Shown: positions 44,058 to 53,475, counted from the first letter of the stretch. The stretch: DNA of 64,000 bases from Methylobacterium sp. Leaf91 (GCF_001422815.1 NZ_LMMP01000008.1:14618-78617), one strand, 5' to 3'. Notes: a model not told the origin generated them from the letters alone. Numbers and translations: made by a program.

Positions 44058-45415
44058 GACTTCGCCTTCATGTAGGCGCGCAGGGCCGTGATGACGGCGG
44101 GGTTGCGCTTGTTCTCGACGGGGAGCGTGTAGAAGCCGCGGGCGGTCAATTCGGCCTGGAGGGCGCCCCAGAACGGGCCGCTCCAACTGCCCGCTTCCTC
44201 GAACAGCAGCCAGAAGGTGACTTGGTCGTCCTTGAGGTCGACGCCGCGCAGGGCGAGGGCGGCCGCCTTCTTCGGATCCTTGGCGACGTTGCCCCAGCCT
44301 TGATCGTAGATCGAGGCGGCCTCCCCCGCCGCCATGACGTTGCCGGCGGCGGCTGCCCGCTCGTAATACGCGACGGCGACCTGCGCATCCGGCGCGAAGA
44401 CCTGCCCCTTGTTCCGCACCGGGTTGAACAGGCGCGCATAGGCGATCTGCGCGTCCGCGTCGCCGGAATCGGCCCGGCTCTTGAGCTGAGCCATCTTGCC
44501 CCGGTCTCCCGCCATGGCGGCGCCCGCCAGGGCCGTGACTTCCGGGTCCGGCCCGCTCGGCGCCACCTTGCGCGGCTCGGGCCGCGGGGCCGCGACGGTG
44601 TTCCGGATCCCGGCCTCCACCTGGAGGGCGGTGACGATGGCGGGATTGGCGCGCCCGTCCACGAGGCCGATATAGCGCCCGGACTTGGCGAGATGGCGCT
44701 GGATCCCCGCCACCAGGGCCGGGCTCTGCATGCCGAGATTGTTGACGAAGGCGTCGATGGTCGGCTGGTGCTTGCGCCACAGCACCGCGGTCACCAGCTC
44801 GCCCGCCCTGACGGGATCCTGCGGCAGGCCGCTCTCGGGCTCGACATAGCATTTGGCGAGCTTGACGGTGACGCGCTCCTCGCCCGTAATCGTGCGGTTG
44901 AGCGTCTCCGGGTCGTCCATCCAGGTCTGGGCGAGGCGGCAGCCGCGCTTGAGGTCACCATTGGGATTGGCCGGATCGAGGAGCACGTCGGCCAGGCGCG
45001 TGATCGCCAGGAGGTCGCCCGCCGCGGCGCCGGGAGCATAGAGGGCGGCGGCCCGGGAGAAGTCGTTGGGCGACGGCTTCTTCGGGAAATAGGCGGCGGT
45101 CAGCGGGTCGTAGAGCGTGCCGAGCTTGGTCGCGGCGTCGATCTGGTTGCGCGTGGCCGCGGCGGTGAGTTCCTGGAACGCCTTGAGGTCGCCCTCCTTG
45201 CCGGCCCGGTCGCGCAAGGTCGTCAGCTCGGCCACCCGCGCCTTCGAGGCGGTGGCCGGCTGGCCCCATTCCCCCTGCGCGGCCAGGGACAGGCACAGCC
45301 CCGCCAGCCCCAGCGTCACCACCTGCGGCAGGCCGAACCAGGCCAGGCGGTAGCGGGCATCGCCGTACCATAGGGCCGCGTGCGCGCGCAGCCACTCGTC
45401 TCGCGCGTTGCTCAT
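44054..45415 (-). CDS. Membrane-anchored Sel1-like/peptidoglycan-binding-like protein (paralogue 2)
   Basis: 453 residues. It has the N-terminal motif AALWYGDARYRLAW, one membrane helix (LPQVVTLGLAGLCLSLAAQG), Sel1-like repeats (LKRGCRLAQTWMDDPE, CYVEPESGLPQDPVRAGEL), and a peptidoglycan-binding-like segment near 235-265 (IQRHLAKSGRYIGLVDGRAN). More repeats follow (GDADAQIAYARLFNP, AGNVMAAGEAASIYD) and a C-terminal second segment (LQAELTARGFYTLPVENKRN). Stop and start overlap on both sides by 4 bases (ATGA and GTGA). The order of parts is the same as in the two paralogues. Confidence 0.82.
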   Translation of the reverse strand: MSNARDEWLRAHAALWYGDARYRLAWFGLPQVVTLGLAGLCLSLAAQGEWGQPATASKARVAELTTLRDRAGKEGDLKAFQELTAAATRNQIDAATKLGTLYDPLTAAYFPKKPSPNDFSRAAALYAPGAAAGDLLAITRLADVLLDPANPNGDLKRGCRLAQTWMDDPETLNRTITGEERVTVKLAKCYVEPESGLPQDPVRAGELVTAVLWRKHQPTIDAFVNNLGMQSPALVAGIQRHLAKSGRYIGLVDGRANPAIVTALQVEAGIRNTVAAPRPEPRKVAPSGPDPEVTALAGAAMAGDRGKMAQLKSRADSGDADAQIAYARLFNPVRNKGQVFAPDAQVAVAYYERAAAAGNVMAAGEAASIYDQGWGNVAKDPKKAAALALRGVDLKDDQVTFWLLFEEAGSWSGPFWGALQAELTARGFYTLPVENKRNPAVITALRAYMKAKS

Positions 45416-46806
45416 GGTCTCGATGGGCTCCGGGCCGTCCCGTTCGCCTGGGCGAAGCGTCGGATCGCGGCGATGACCGCGTCGTTGCGGCGGCTCTCGA
45501 CCGGGTTGGTGTAGATGCCTCGCGCCGCCAGCGCCCGCTGGAGCGCTCCCCAGAAGGCGGGGCTCCAGGTCGCGCCGAAGACCGGGTCCGTCAGAAAGAC
45601 CTGGTAGCCCGGATCGAGCTCGAGCTGGCGAAGGATGAGGGAGGCCGCCCGGTCCGGGTCCTTCTCCAGGGCGCCCGCGCCCTTGTCGTAGAGACCCGCC
45701 GCCTGGGCGGCGGCGTCGCGGGCGCCGGCCGCTGCGGCCCGCTCGAAATTGGCGGCGGACCGCCGGGCGTCCGGCGCGAAGACCTCACCCTTGTTGAGGA
45801 ACGGGCTGTAGAGGTAGCCGAGGGTCGCCAGCGCGGTGGCATTCCCCCGGTCGGCGATGGCCTGGACCCGCGCCAGGGCGGCGAGATCCCGGGTCGCCGC
45901 CTGGGCGAGGCTGCGGAACTCCTCCGCCGTCAGGCCGGTGCCGGTCTCGGCGCGGCGCTCCGGGGCGGGCTCCGGCAGGAACGGGCGCAGGCCCGCCTCC
46001 CGTTCCAACGCCGCGATCGTCTCGGGGTGGACGAGCCCGTCTACCGGACCGGTGTAGCGGCCGACGGTCCGCGCCGCCATCGCCTCCTGCAGCGCGCGGA
46101 TCAGCGCGGGCTTGTGCAGCCCAAGGCCGCGCACATAGGCGCGGATCGACGGTTCGTATTTCAGCCGGAGTGTGTCGACGATGAGGTCGCCGGCCCGCCG
46201 CGGATCCTGGGGAATGCCGCTCTCGGCATCGACGAGGCAGCGGGCGAGCTTCTCGGCCAGGCGCTCCTCCCCGCGGAGCATGTCCCGCGTCGTCGCCGGA
46301 TGGTCGAGCCAGGCCTTGGCCAGGCGGCATCCCCGTGTCCGGTCGTCGCCCGGGTTGAAATCCTCGAGCAGCAGGTCGGCGAGGCGCGCCATGGCGGCGG
46401 GATCCCCGGCATCGCTGCCGGCCCGGTAAAGCTCGGTTGCGCGCCCACGATCGCTCGGCACGGTCTTGCGCGGGAATCGTCCGGCGACGAGGGGATCGTA
46501 GAGGGTCGCCAGCCGGGTCGCGGCGTCGATCTCCCCCGCCTTGGCTCCGGCCGCGAGCTGGTTCAGCGCGGCGGCGTCGCCCTCCCCGCCCGCGCGGTCG
46601 CGCAGGATTTCGAGTTCGGCGGCGCGCTGCCGGGACCCGGTGGCGGGCCGACCCCATTCGCCCTGCGCCACGAGGGCGAAGAGCAGGTTGGCGAGCAGAA
46701 CGGTGCCGGCCTGCGGCAGGGCGAGCCAGGCCAGCCGGTACCAGGGATCCTCGTACCACAGGCTGCCATGGACGGCGGCGCGCGCGGTCATCGTGCCGGA
46801 TCTCAT
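45412..46806 (-). CDS. Membrane-anchored Sel1-like/peptidoglycan-binding-like protein (paralogue 1)
   Basis: 464 residues; the first ATG at 46806 lies 4 bases after the double-AAA gene, with an internal ATG at 46791. It shares SLWYEDPWYRLAWLALPQ and a single membrane helix with its two paralogues, then Sel1-like repeats (TRGCRLAKAWLDHP, CLVDAESGIPQDPRRAGDL). A peptidoglycan-binding-like segment is near 245-275 (TVGRYTGPVDGLVHPETIAA), further repeats follow, and the C-terminal second segment is LQRALAARGIYTNPVESRRN. No catalytic motif is seen. Such repeats usually build protein-protein interaction surfaces. Confidence 0.82.
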   Translation of the reverse strand: MRSGTMTARAAVHGSLWYEDPWYRLAWLALPQAGTVLLANLLFALVAQGEWGRPATGSRQRAAELEILRDRAGGEGDAAALNQLAAGAKAGEIDAATRLATLYDPLVAGRFPRKTVPSDRGRATELYRAGSDAGDPAAMARLADLLLEDFNPGDDRTRGCRLAKAWLDHPATTRDMLRGEERLAEKLARCLVDAESGIPQDPRRAGDLIVDTLRLKYEPSIRAYVRGLGLHKPALIRALQEAMAARTVGRYTGPVDGLVHPETIAALEREAGLRPFLPEPAPERRAETGTGLTAEEFRSLAQAATRDLAALARVQAIADRGNATALATLGYLYSPFLNKGEVFAPDARRSAANFERAAAAGARDAAAQAAGLYDKGAGALEKDPDRAASLILRQLELDPGYQVFLTDPVFGATWSPAFWGALQRALAARGIYTNPVESRRNDAVIAAIRRFAQANGTARSPSRP

Positions 46807-46810
46807 GCGG

Positions 46811-48757
46811 TCACGACGCCGTGGCGGAGGGCGCCGCGCCCCCGATGGCGCGCTCCACGTCGACGAGTTCGAACTGGCCGTGATCGCCGAGCGGATCGGC
46901 CGAGAGCCGCAGGGCCTGGGCCTCGCGCAGGCGCTCGAGGAGCGTGCGCATCTCGCGCGCGTTCGCCCAGTCGCGGCCTTGCGCGCGCCGCTCGATCCAC
47001 GGGAGCAGCACGGTCTCGAACCGGGCCGGCAGCCGGAACGATTGCCGGGTCGCCATCAGGCGCAGGATTTCGAGGAGATCGTAGGGATCGTAGGCCGGGA
47101 ACTCGATCGTCTTGGTGAAGCGGCCGGCAAGCCCCGGATTGGTGTCGATGAACCGGCTCATGTCCTCGGTGTAGCCGGCCACGATGACGATGATCCGGTC
47201 GCGGTTGTCCTCCATGAACTTCAGCAGGGTGTCGATCGCCTCCTTGCCGAAATCGCTACCGCCGCCTGCGGCCAGCGTGTAGGCCTCGTCGATGAACAGG
47301 ATGCCGTCCAGGGCCTCCTTGCAGCGCTCCAGGGTCCGCGCCGCGGTCTGCCCGACATAGCCCGCCACTAGCCCGGCGCGGTCGACCTCCACCACATGGC
47401 CCTTCCGCAGGACGCCCAAAGCCTTGAAGATGTCGCCCATGATGCGCGCCACCTCGGTCTTGCCGACGCCGGGAGGACCGGTGAACACCATGTGCTGGCT
47501 CACCGCGCCGACCTCGATGCCCTCCGCGCGCCGCTTGGCATCCACCAGGACCCGCGCCACCACGGTCTTCACCTGCTGCTTGACCGGGGCGAGCCCGATC
47601 ATCGCCTCGAGGCGGCCGATGACCCTGCGCGCCTCCTCCATGTCGATCGCGCCTGCGCCCTGGCTGCCGAGGGCGGCGGCGATGTCCGAGGGTTCGAACC
47701 GGTTGATGTCGCCGCCGGGATGGGCAGAGAGCCGCATCGCCTGGGCCTGGCGGGCCTTCTCCAGCACCGTGCGCATCTCGCGGGCATTGGCCCAATCCTC
47801 GGCGCGGGAGCGGGCGCTCACATAGGGGATCAGCTCCTTCTGGAAGCCCTCCGGCAGGACGAAGCCCTGGTTGGCCGCCATGCGCTGCAGGATCTCGGCG
47901 AGTTCCGGCGGGCTGTAGGGCGGGAACTCGATCGTCTTGGTGAAACGGCTGGCGAGACCCGGATTGGTGTCGATGAACCGACGCATGTCGTTGGTGTAGC
48001 CGGCCACGATCACGATGATCCGGTCGCGGTTGTCCTCCATGAACTTCAGCAGGGTGTCGATCGCTTCCTTGCCGAAATCGCCGCCGCCGGCCCCGCCGGG
48101 TGCCAGCGCGTAGGCTTCGTCGATGAACAGGATGCCGTCGAGGGCCTCCTTGCAACGCTCCAGGGTCTTGATCGCGGTCTGGCCGGCATAGCCGGCCACC
48201 AGCCCGGCCCGGTCGACCTCGACGAGATGTCCCTTGCGCAGCACCTTCAGCGCCTTGAAGACGCTGCCGAGCACCCGCGCCACCTCGGTCTTGCCGACGC
48301 CGGGAGGGCCGGTGAAGACCATGTGCTGGCTCATGGCCGCCACGGGCAGGTTCTGGGCGCGGCGCTGCTGCTCCACCTGCATCCGGGCGATGACGCCCTT
48401 CACCTCCGCTTTCACCGGCGCGAGGCCGACCATGCCGTCCAGGGTCGCCAGCGCCGTGGCGAGGAGGTCCTTCTTCTCCACCGCCGCGCCGTCATCCTCG
48501 AACTGGATCGGGCGGATCTTCCGGTTCGCCCTCTCCTGATCCATCGCGCGCCGCATGCCGGCGATCCGCGCCGGAATGTAGGTGGCGGCGAGCAGGCCGC
48601 CGACGATTCCCCCCAGGATCAGGACGTTGCGCAGCAGGGCCGAGGGTGTCGCCGCCAGGGGGGCGAGCACGTCCGGCCGCAGGGCGACCACCAGGGCGGT
48701 CGCGCCGAGCACGATGGCCAGGAAGAGGGCGGCGGGATGCTTGTCGAGGCGTTCCAT
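46811..48757 (-). CDS. Membrane-anchored double AAA+ ATPase, CbxX/CfqX type
   Basis: 648 residues. Two N-terminal membrane helices (about 11-27 and 44-62) are followed by two AAA+ modules of the CbxX/CfqX (SpoVK/EccA-like) group. Module 1 has Walker A GPPGVGKT at 150-157, pore-loop-like VAGYAGQT near 187-194, Walker [11 protein letters not shown] near 207-216 and sensor 1 [12 protein letters not shown]. Module 2 repeats these with Walker A at 427-434, [18 protein letters not shown] and [12 protein letters not shown]. DTNPGLxxRF with the arginine-finger region occurs in both. All catalytic residues are intact. With the membrane anchor, the ring should sit on the cytosolic face of the inner membrane and remodel or move a membrane-bound partner. 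Confidence 0.92.
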   Translation of the reverse strand: MERLDKHPAALFLAIVLGATALVVALRPDVLAPLAATPSALLRNVLILGGIVGGLLAATYIPARIAGMRRAMDQERANRKIRPIQFEDDGAAVEKKDLLATALATLDGMVGLAPVKAEVKGVIARMQVEQQRRAQNLPVAAMSQHMVFTGPPGVGKTEVARVLGSVFKALKVLRKGHLVEVDRAGLVAGYAGQTAIKTLERCKEALDGILFIDEAYALAPGGAGGGDFGKEAIDTLLKFMEDNRDRIIVIVAGYTNDMRRFIDTNPGLASRFTKTIEFPPYSPPELAEILQRMAANQGFVLPEGFQKELIPYVSARSRAEDWANAREMRTVLEKARQAQAMRLSAHPGGDINRFEPSDIAAALGSQGAGAIDMEEARRVIGRLEAMIGLAPVKQQVKTVVARVLVDAKRRAEGIEVGAVSQHMVFTGPPGVGKTEVARIMGDIFKALGVLRKGHVVEVDRAGLVAGYVGQTAARTLERCKEALDGILFIDEAYTLAAGGGSDFGKEAIDTLLKFMEDNRDRIIVIVAGYTEDMSRFIDTNPGLAGRFTKTIEFPAYDPYDLLEILRLMATRQSFRLPARFETVLLPWIERRAQGRDWANAREMRTLLERLREAQALRLSADPLGDHGQFELVDVERAIGGAAPSATAS

Positions 48758-48823
48758 GGATGTGACGTGCCTTGATGCGGGTCGGGCGCGGTGCGTGTCG
48801 CGGTCCGGAAGGGGCGCTGGCCC

Positions 48824-49918
48824 TCAGGCGTCCTCGCCGATCGCGAAGAGCAGGTCGACGATCTCCAAGCGGCGCATGTCGCCGCCCTCCAGGGCGACGC
48901 GGGCGGCCTGCGCTTCGCGGGCCTTCTCCAGGAGGGTGCGCATCTCGCGGGCGTTCGACCAGTCGTCGGAACGGGAGCGCTGGGCGAGCCATGGGGTCAG
49001 CGCCGCCTCGAACCCCTCGGGCAGCGTGAATTGCTGGCGGGCGGCCATGCGCCGGAGGATCTCGCACAGCTCCTTCGGCTTGTAGGGCGGGAACTCGATG
49101 GTCTTGGTGAAGCGCCCGGCGAGCCCCGGATTGGTGTCGATGAACCTGCGCATGTCGTTGGTGTAGCCGGCCACGATCACGATGATCCGGTCGCGGTTGT
49201 CCTCCATGAACTTCAGCAGGGTGTCGATCGCCTCCTTGCCGAAATCGCCGCCGCCGGACCCGCCCGCGAGGGTGTAGGCCTCGTCGATGAAGAGCACCCC
49301 GTCGAGGGCCTCCTGGCACTTCTCCAGGGTCTTGGCGGCGGTCTGCCCGACATAGCCCGCCACCAGCCCGGCGCGGTCGACCTCCACGAGATGGCCTCGA
49401 CGCAGGACGTTCAGGGCGCGGAAGATCTCGCCGATCGCCCGCGCCACCTCGGTCTTGCCGACGCCGGGCGGGCCGGTAAAGATCATGTGCTGGCTGATCG
49501 CCGAGACCGGTAGACCTTCCGCGCGGCGGCGCTGCTCCAGTTCGAGCCGGGCGATGAGGGCGTTGACCTCGCGCTTGACCGGCGCGAGGCCGACCATGCC
49601 CTCGAGCGTGGCGATGACCTCGTCGGGTGAACGTGCCTCGACGATGCGGCGCGGGGCGAAGAGCAGGCGCGGCAGGCTCAAGCCCCCGGCCGGTTGCCCC
49701 AGGCCCGCCTCGGCCCGCCGCGCGGCCGTGGCCGTCACCACGAGGCCGAGGGCGGCGAAGAGGGCGGCGGCCGACCCGATGGCGGCCTGCCACCGCAACT
49801 CGCTTCCGGCGGCGTTCCACCATGCCACCGGCCCGTATTCCGTGCTCATCAGCAAAGGCGTCAGGATCGCGACGAGAAGTCCCGAGATGACGAACGGGAT
49901 GATGGCGGATTTCGACAT
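48824..49918 (-). CDS. Membrane-anchored single AAA+ ATPase, CbxX/CfqX type
   Basis: 364 residues. Two N-terminal hydrophobic helices (about 6-24 and 44-64) precede a linker and one AAA+ module: Walker A GPPGVGKT at 149-156, pore-loop-like VAGYVGQT at 186-193, Walker [11 protein letters not shown] near 206-215, sensor 1 [12 protein letters not shown], and [10 protein letters not shown]. It ends with the helical lid. It has the same layout as one half of the double-AAA protein 66 bases downstream, so one arose from the other by duplication. It could form a mixed ring with that protein. It starts 3 bases after the small membrane protein gene. Confidence 0.92.
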   Translation of the reverse strand: MSKSAIIPFVISGLLVAILTPLLMSTEYGPVAWWNAAGSELRWQAAIGSAAALFAALGLVVTATAARRAEAGLGQPAGGLSLPRLLFAPRRIVEARSPDEVIATLEGMVGLAPVKREVNALIARLELEQRRRAEGLPVSAISQHMIFTGPPGVGKTEVARAIGEIFRALNVLRRGHLVEVDRAGLVAGYVGQTAAKTLEKCQEALDGVLFIDEAYTLAGGSGGGDFGKEAIDTLLKFMEDNRDRIIVIVAGYTNDMRRFIDTNPGLAGRFTKTIEFPPYKPKELCEILRRMAARQQFTLPEGFEAALTPWLAQRSRSDDWSNAREMRTLLEKAREAQAARVALEGGDMRRLEIVDLLFAIGEDA

Positions 49919-49921
49919 CGG

Positions 49922-50506
49922 TCAGCCTCCGCAGGGCTTGCTGGTGTTCCAGATGACGGGGATCCGCTGGACGCCGCCCGTCGTGTCGATCTTCAGGCCC
50001 GGCGTCAGCTCGAAGAAGACGTCCTTGGCCGCGCCCTCGACGACGATCTCTCCCCTGCCGACCTCGTAGGGGGCGGGGAACGGGACCGCGATGTTGATCG
50101 GCCCTTCGGCGACGTTGAAGGCCGGCGAGAGGTAGTTGCCCGCCCGGATACGCACCACGCCGCCGGCATTCGCCGTCATCTTCGACAGGCGCATGTTGCC
50201 GAGGGGCGCGGTGCAGGCCTTGGCCTGCGTGACGAGCTTCTCCTTCTCCTCCGGCACCAGGGTCTCGGCGGCCTTGTCGATCTCGCTCGTCTTGACGAGG
50301 TTCAGGGCCGGGCGTTCGGCCGTCCCCGCCATCTCTCCGCCACCCATGAGCAGGAAGGCCGCGATAGCGCCCGCCGCCACGATGCCACCCGCCAGGGCGA
50401 TGATGCTCGGTGAAACGGCCGGCTTTGCCTGAACCGGTCCCGCAGGAGCCGCTTTGAGATCGGCGCTCCTGTCCTGAGCTTGCGTTTGATGCTCAGTATT
50501 CGACAT
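49922..50506 (-). CDS. Membrane-anchored hypothetical protein, first gene of the AAA+/Sel1 cluster
   Basis: 194 residues. A short cytosolic tail rich in Ala/Gln/Lys leads to one membrane helix (about 34-55, IIALAGGIVAAGAIAAFLLM). The rest, with no known domain, is probably periplasmic. It includes QAKACTAPLGNMRLSKMTA and a Cys near the C-terminus (NTSKPCGG), so one disulphide is possible. The beta-rich pattern from residue 100 on suggests a small binding domain. It is the first gene of the cluster and faces an AT-rich promoter region. Confidence 0.78.
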   Translation of the reverse strand: MSNTEHQTQAQDRSADLKAAPAGPVQAKPAVSPSIIALAGGIVAAGAIAAFLLMGGGEMAGTAERPALNLVKTSEIDKAAETLVPEEKEKLVTQAKACTAPLGNMRLSKMTANAGGVVRIRAGNYLSPAFNVAEGPINIAVPFPAPYEVGRGEIVVEGAAKDVFFELTPGLKIDTTGGVQRIPVIWNTSKPCGG

Positions 50507-50693
50507 CTTTCCAGCTCCATATTCTGGCTAAAATAATTGAAAATCCTAGTATAAGTCGACATTTTTATTAATAAATATTATCCCGCACGTTAAATATTAA
50601 AATTATTCTAAAAAATCCTGGCAATTTCTCGTTCCTTAATCGGTCAAGCTTCTATGCACCTGTTAAAAATCGGTCTACTAGTACACATGACCT
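50507..50693. promoter_or_regulatory. AT-rich divergent promoter region of the AAA+/Sel1 cluster
   Basis: About 187 bases that are strikingly AT-rich against the GC-rich surroundings, with words such as TTTTTATTAATAAATATTAT and TTAAATATTAAAATTATT. It separates the cluster start (minus strand) from a LuxR-type response regulator gene (plus strand). It probably holds both promoters and may bind a nucleoid silencer or the regulator itself. No exact -10/-35 pair was assigned. Confidence 0.65.
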
Positions 50694-51422
50694 ATGGCGT
50701 CCGCCTTGACCTTTCCTGTCTCTGTCCAGGCAGTAAGCCGCCAGCTCGGTCCCATGCGGGATGAATCCGATGCCCTGGTCGGGAGTGGAGTGATCGGGAC
50801 GTTGAAAGAGACGATCATCGTCGCCGATGACCATCCGCTGTTCCGCGCGGGGATGATCCACATCGCCGAACGGCTCTACCCGGAAGCCCTCGTTCGAGAA
50901 GCCGCCTCGATGGAGCAGGTTCTGGCACTGTCGCGAGCCGGGCCGCCACCGCAGACCTTTCTCCTCGATCCGGATTTTCCCGGGATCGATCCCCATCGCT
51001 CCATCGGTGCGCTGCGCGAGGAATTCCGGAAGGCCTCGATCATCGTCGTCTCCAGAATCGAGGACGAAGCCGTGATCCGCGCCGTCTTGGCCGAGGGCGC
51101 CGACGGGTTCATCGGGAAATCCCTGCCCGCGAAGGAGATCTCGCAGGCGATCGCGGCGCTGCGCGATGGCGAGAGCGTGATGAGGCGAAGCACCGCCTCG
51201 GGCCTCGCCACCCCGCGCCTCACCCTTCCGCCGCTCACGCAGCGCCAGCGCGACGTCCTGCGTCTCGTCGCCATGGGGCACACCAACAAGGAGATCGCCC
51301 GGGAACTGGACATCTCCCCGTTCACGGTCCGGATCCACGTCTCGGCGCTTCTGCGGGCCCTCGACGTCACCTCCCGCTCCGCCGCTGCTGCGAAGGCGGC
51401 CAATGCCGGTGTGTTCGAATGA
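50694..51422 (+). CDS. LuxR-family response regulator, divergent from the AAA+/Sel1 cluster
   Basis: 242 residues from the ATG at 50694; a later ATG at 50754 would remove 20 residues of non-family sequence. The NarL-type receiver (about 40-155) has [20 protein letters not shown], the phospho-acceptor strand [13 protein letters not shown] and the switch Lys in [10 protein letters not shown]. The LuxR helix-turn-helix reads [20 protein letters not shown] and [16 protein letters not shown]. No kinase gene is adjacent. The divergent position suggests it controls the AAA+/Sel1 cluster and itself. Confidence 0.9.
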   Translation: MASALTFPVSVQAVSRQLGPMRDESDALVGSGVIGTLKETIIVADDHPLFRAGMIHIAERLYPEALVREAASMEQVLALSRAGPPPQTFLLDPDFPGIDPHRSIGALREEFRKASIIVVSRIEDEAVIRAVLAEGADGFIGKSLPAKEISQAIAALRDGESVMRRSTASGLATPRLTLPPLTQRQRDVLRLVAMGHTNKEIARELDISPFTVRIHVSALLRALDVTSRSAAAAKAANAGVFE

Positions 51423-51603
51423 TCCGGATTGCCGGGGTGGTGCTCGGGCATTGCCCTCTGGGGCCGATCTCTCACTGTCCGGCATGCCGGATGCCGGCGA
51501 GGCTTCACCGTCCATGTGTTCCATCCCGTATCGGCCCCGTGGGGGCCATCCCCGGTCTGGCCCCGTGAAGAGATCCAGTGATCGTCATGGGTGTTCGAGG
51601 CGC

Positions 51604-52395
51604 GTGAGAGTGTGGGCGATGTTGGTCCTGGCCGGTTCGGTTGTCGGCGGACTCTCGCCCGCCTCGGCCGATCCGGACGTCGTTCAGCCGCCGAAGGAGA
51701 CCGTTCTGGCGGCGATCTGCGGGATTCCAGCGCGCGCCGAGACCGGAACCTGCCTGATGAAGGACGGCCGCCCGGCGGAGTTCTGGTACGGGACAACGAT
51801 CTCCACCCCGACCGGAACTTGGTTCACAGGCTTTGCGACGATGGCGGCGCCAGGGGAAAATGCAGAGACGCCCAACCGGCGGACTATCGCCGCCGCAACC
51901 TTCGCCCTGGAGGAAATGCACTGGCGCCTCAAGGGCGTGCAGGCCGATATCGGGCAGATCGGGACCGGCAACCGCAACGGGGACGCTCCTCAAGTGGATG
52001 AGGCGCTCGGCGCCGCGACGAGGCCGGTGAACCGGATTCGTCTGGTGATGGGCCTGCGCCTGACATCCTATGGAGCGGCGGGCGCGCACAGCCTCAGCTT
52101 CCTCCTGCTGCATTTCAGCAAGGTGCCGCTTCGCTGGAGGGTGGTCGGCGAGGTCCCCGCCGGGTCCGACGACACCGCCGCCTGTGATTCCGATGACGGG
52201 CAACCCTGCGGGATGGGCAAGAGCCTGGGTCAGCTCGAGATCCTAGCGGAGGATTCGTTCAAGCCCCTCGCATGGCCTCCCATCCGGGTGACCCTCACCG
52301 GCACGGTCCGTGGCGAGGATGGAAAGGTGCGCCCTGCGACGGGCCGAGATGCCCGGGCCTACGCGTTCGACGAAGTCAGCGGCACTTATCGCTGA
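51604..52395 (+). CDS. Secreted hypothetical protein
   Basis: About 263 residues from the GTG at 51604; GTG at 51610 and ATG at 51619 are also possible. An export signal (VWAMLVLAGSVVGGLSPASA) is followed by a mature part with two Cys near the start (AAICGIPARAETGTCLMKDG) and two later (ACDSDDGQPCGMGK). No family is recognised. It lies in the same direction after the regulator gene and faces away from the AAA+/Sel1 cluster; a link to that cluster rests on position only. Confidence 0.65.
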   Translation: MRVWAMLVLAGSVVGGLSPASADPDVVQPPKETVLAAICGIPARAETGTCLMKDGRPAEFWYGTTISTPTGTWFTGFATMAAPGENAETPNRRTIAAATFALEEMHWRLKGVQADIGQIGTGNRNGDAPQVDEALGAATRPVNRIRLVMGLRLTSYGAAGAHSLSFLLLHFSKVPLRWRVVGEVPAGSDDTAACDSDDGQPCGMGKSLGQLEILAEDSFKPLAWPPIRVTLTGTVRGEDGKVRPATGRDARAYAFDEVSGTYR

Positions 52396-52424
52396 GGCGG
52401 GCCGCCATCCCCAACCCGGCCGGG

Positions 52425-53396
52425 TCATGGGGCCTCCATCGGGGGTGGGTAGGCGCAGAGGAATTCCGCTACCTCACCTGGATCGGGCAGTGCATCGAGG
52501 ACGCCGCTTCGTGTCACCGCGAGGGCGCCGCAGGCGGCTGCCATCCGTCCGCACTCACTCCAGGATCTGCCCGTCAGGAGGCCCGTCGCCAAGCCTGCGA
52601 TGAAGGCGTCGCCGGCACCGATCGTGTCGATCGCCGTCACCGGGAAGGCCGGCTGGTCCAGGACGGTCGAGCCGCCGAGGACGATCCGCGCGCCGGCCGC
52701 GCCGAAGGTGATCACCAGCGCCTCCACGCCACGTGCATGCAGCGCCTCCGCGAGCTTCCCGGCCACGGCGCGCAGGTCGTTGCTGCCGGCCCGCCCGGGG
52801 TACAGGAATCCGAGGAGAGCCTCCGCCTCGGTCTGGTTCACCACGAGGATCGTGGTGGATGCCAGAATCCCCGACAAGATCTCCGGCTGCGTCATTCGGA
52901 ACGGCGACGGATTGAGCAGGGTCGGGACGCCGGCCACGCGCGCCGTCACGAAGGCTTCGGCGATGGCGTCGTCGCCGATCTCGAACTGCGCGATCACCAT
53001 CGCGGAGGAGGTGAGGCTCGCCGCCGCCGAGCGCACGGTCTCCCGCGACAGGAGCAGGTTGGCGCCGGGATGGACTGCGAGGCAATTCTCGCCATCGGCC
53101 CCGACGAAACCAACGCCGATGCCGGTGGAGCCTGGATGGTGCCGTATCATGGCGGCGGGCAGGCCCATCCGCCGAAGCGCGGGATCCGCCAGCGCCGCGA
53201 GATGGTCCGTACCCACCGGGATCAGCCCATCGACCTCCACGCCGAGCCTGCGCAGGCCGGCGGCGACATTGAACCCCTTGCCTCCTGGCTCCCAGGCGAC
53301 GGCGGAGGCCAGGAGGGATTCGCCGGGATGGGGAAGCCGGTCGACCCGGAACGTGCCGGCCGCGACGAAACTCCCGAGCACGAAGGCGCTTCCCAT
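52425..53396 (-). CDS. PfkB-family carbohydrate kinase
   Basis: 323 residues. The N-terminal ribokinase motif GGKGFNVAAGLRRLG and the C-terminal ATP/anion-hole motif AIDTIGAGDAFIAGLATGLL with the catalytic Asp are intact. VVNQTEAEALLG is the N-x-x-E magnesium motif. It phosphorylates a sugar or nucleoside; ribokinase-like activity is most likely, but the substrate is uncertain. I chose the ATG at 53396. It is divergent from a GntR/UTRA regulator, with 79 bases between, and is its probable target. Confidence 0.9.
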   Translation of the reverse strand: MGSAFVLGSFVAAGTFRVDRLPHPGESLLASAVAWEPGGKGFNVAAGLRRLGVEVDGLIPVGTDHLAALADPALRRMGLPAAMIRHHPGSTGIGVGFVGADGENCLAVHPGANLLLSRETVRSAAASLTSSAMVIAQFEIGDDAIAEAFVTARVAGVPTLLNPSPFRMTQPEILSGILASTTILVVNQTEAEALLGFLYPGRAGSNDLRAVAGKLAEALHARGVEALVITFGAAGARIVLGGSTVLDQPAFPVTAIDTIGAGDAFIAGLATGLLTGRSWSECGRMAAACGALAVTRSGVLDALPDPGEVAEFLCAYPPPMEAP

Positions 53397-53475
53397 GTAG
53401 CGAGCCCGCCGCAAGATCCTGTAAGGAAGGGACAGTGACACGCTGCCCGCACGCTCTTCGCACGATGCCGCCGCA

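Noticed and set aside
44058..44852. Upstream extension of the Sel1 paralogue 3 frame
   Set aside because: It is an Arg/Gly-rich shadow of paralogue 2. The GTG overlap at 44057 gives a start that matches the paralogues.
46811..49918. The AAA+ proteins as CbbX rubisco activase
   Set aside because: CbbX-like motifs are present but both proteins have membrane anchors, one has two modules, and no cbbL/cbbS or other Calvin-cycle gene is in the window.
40503..50506. Type VI or type VII secretion system
   Set aside because: No sheath, VgrG, FtsK-like EccC or WXG100 gene is visible; only the CbxX-type ATPase resembles EccA.
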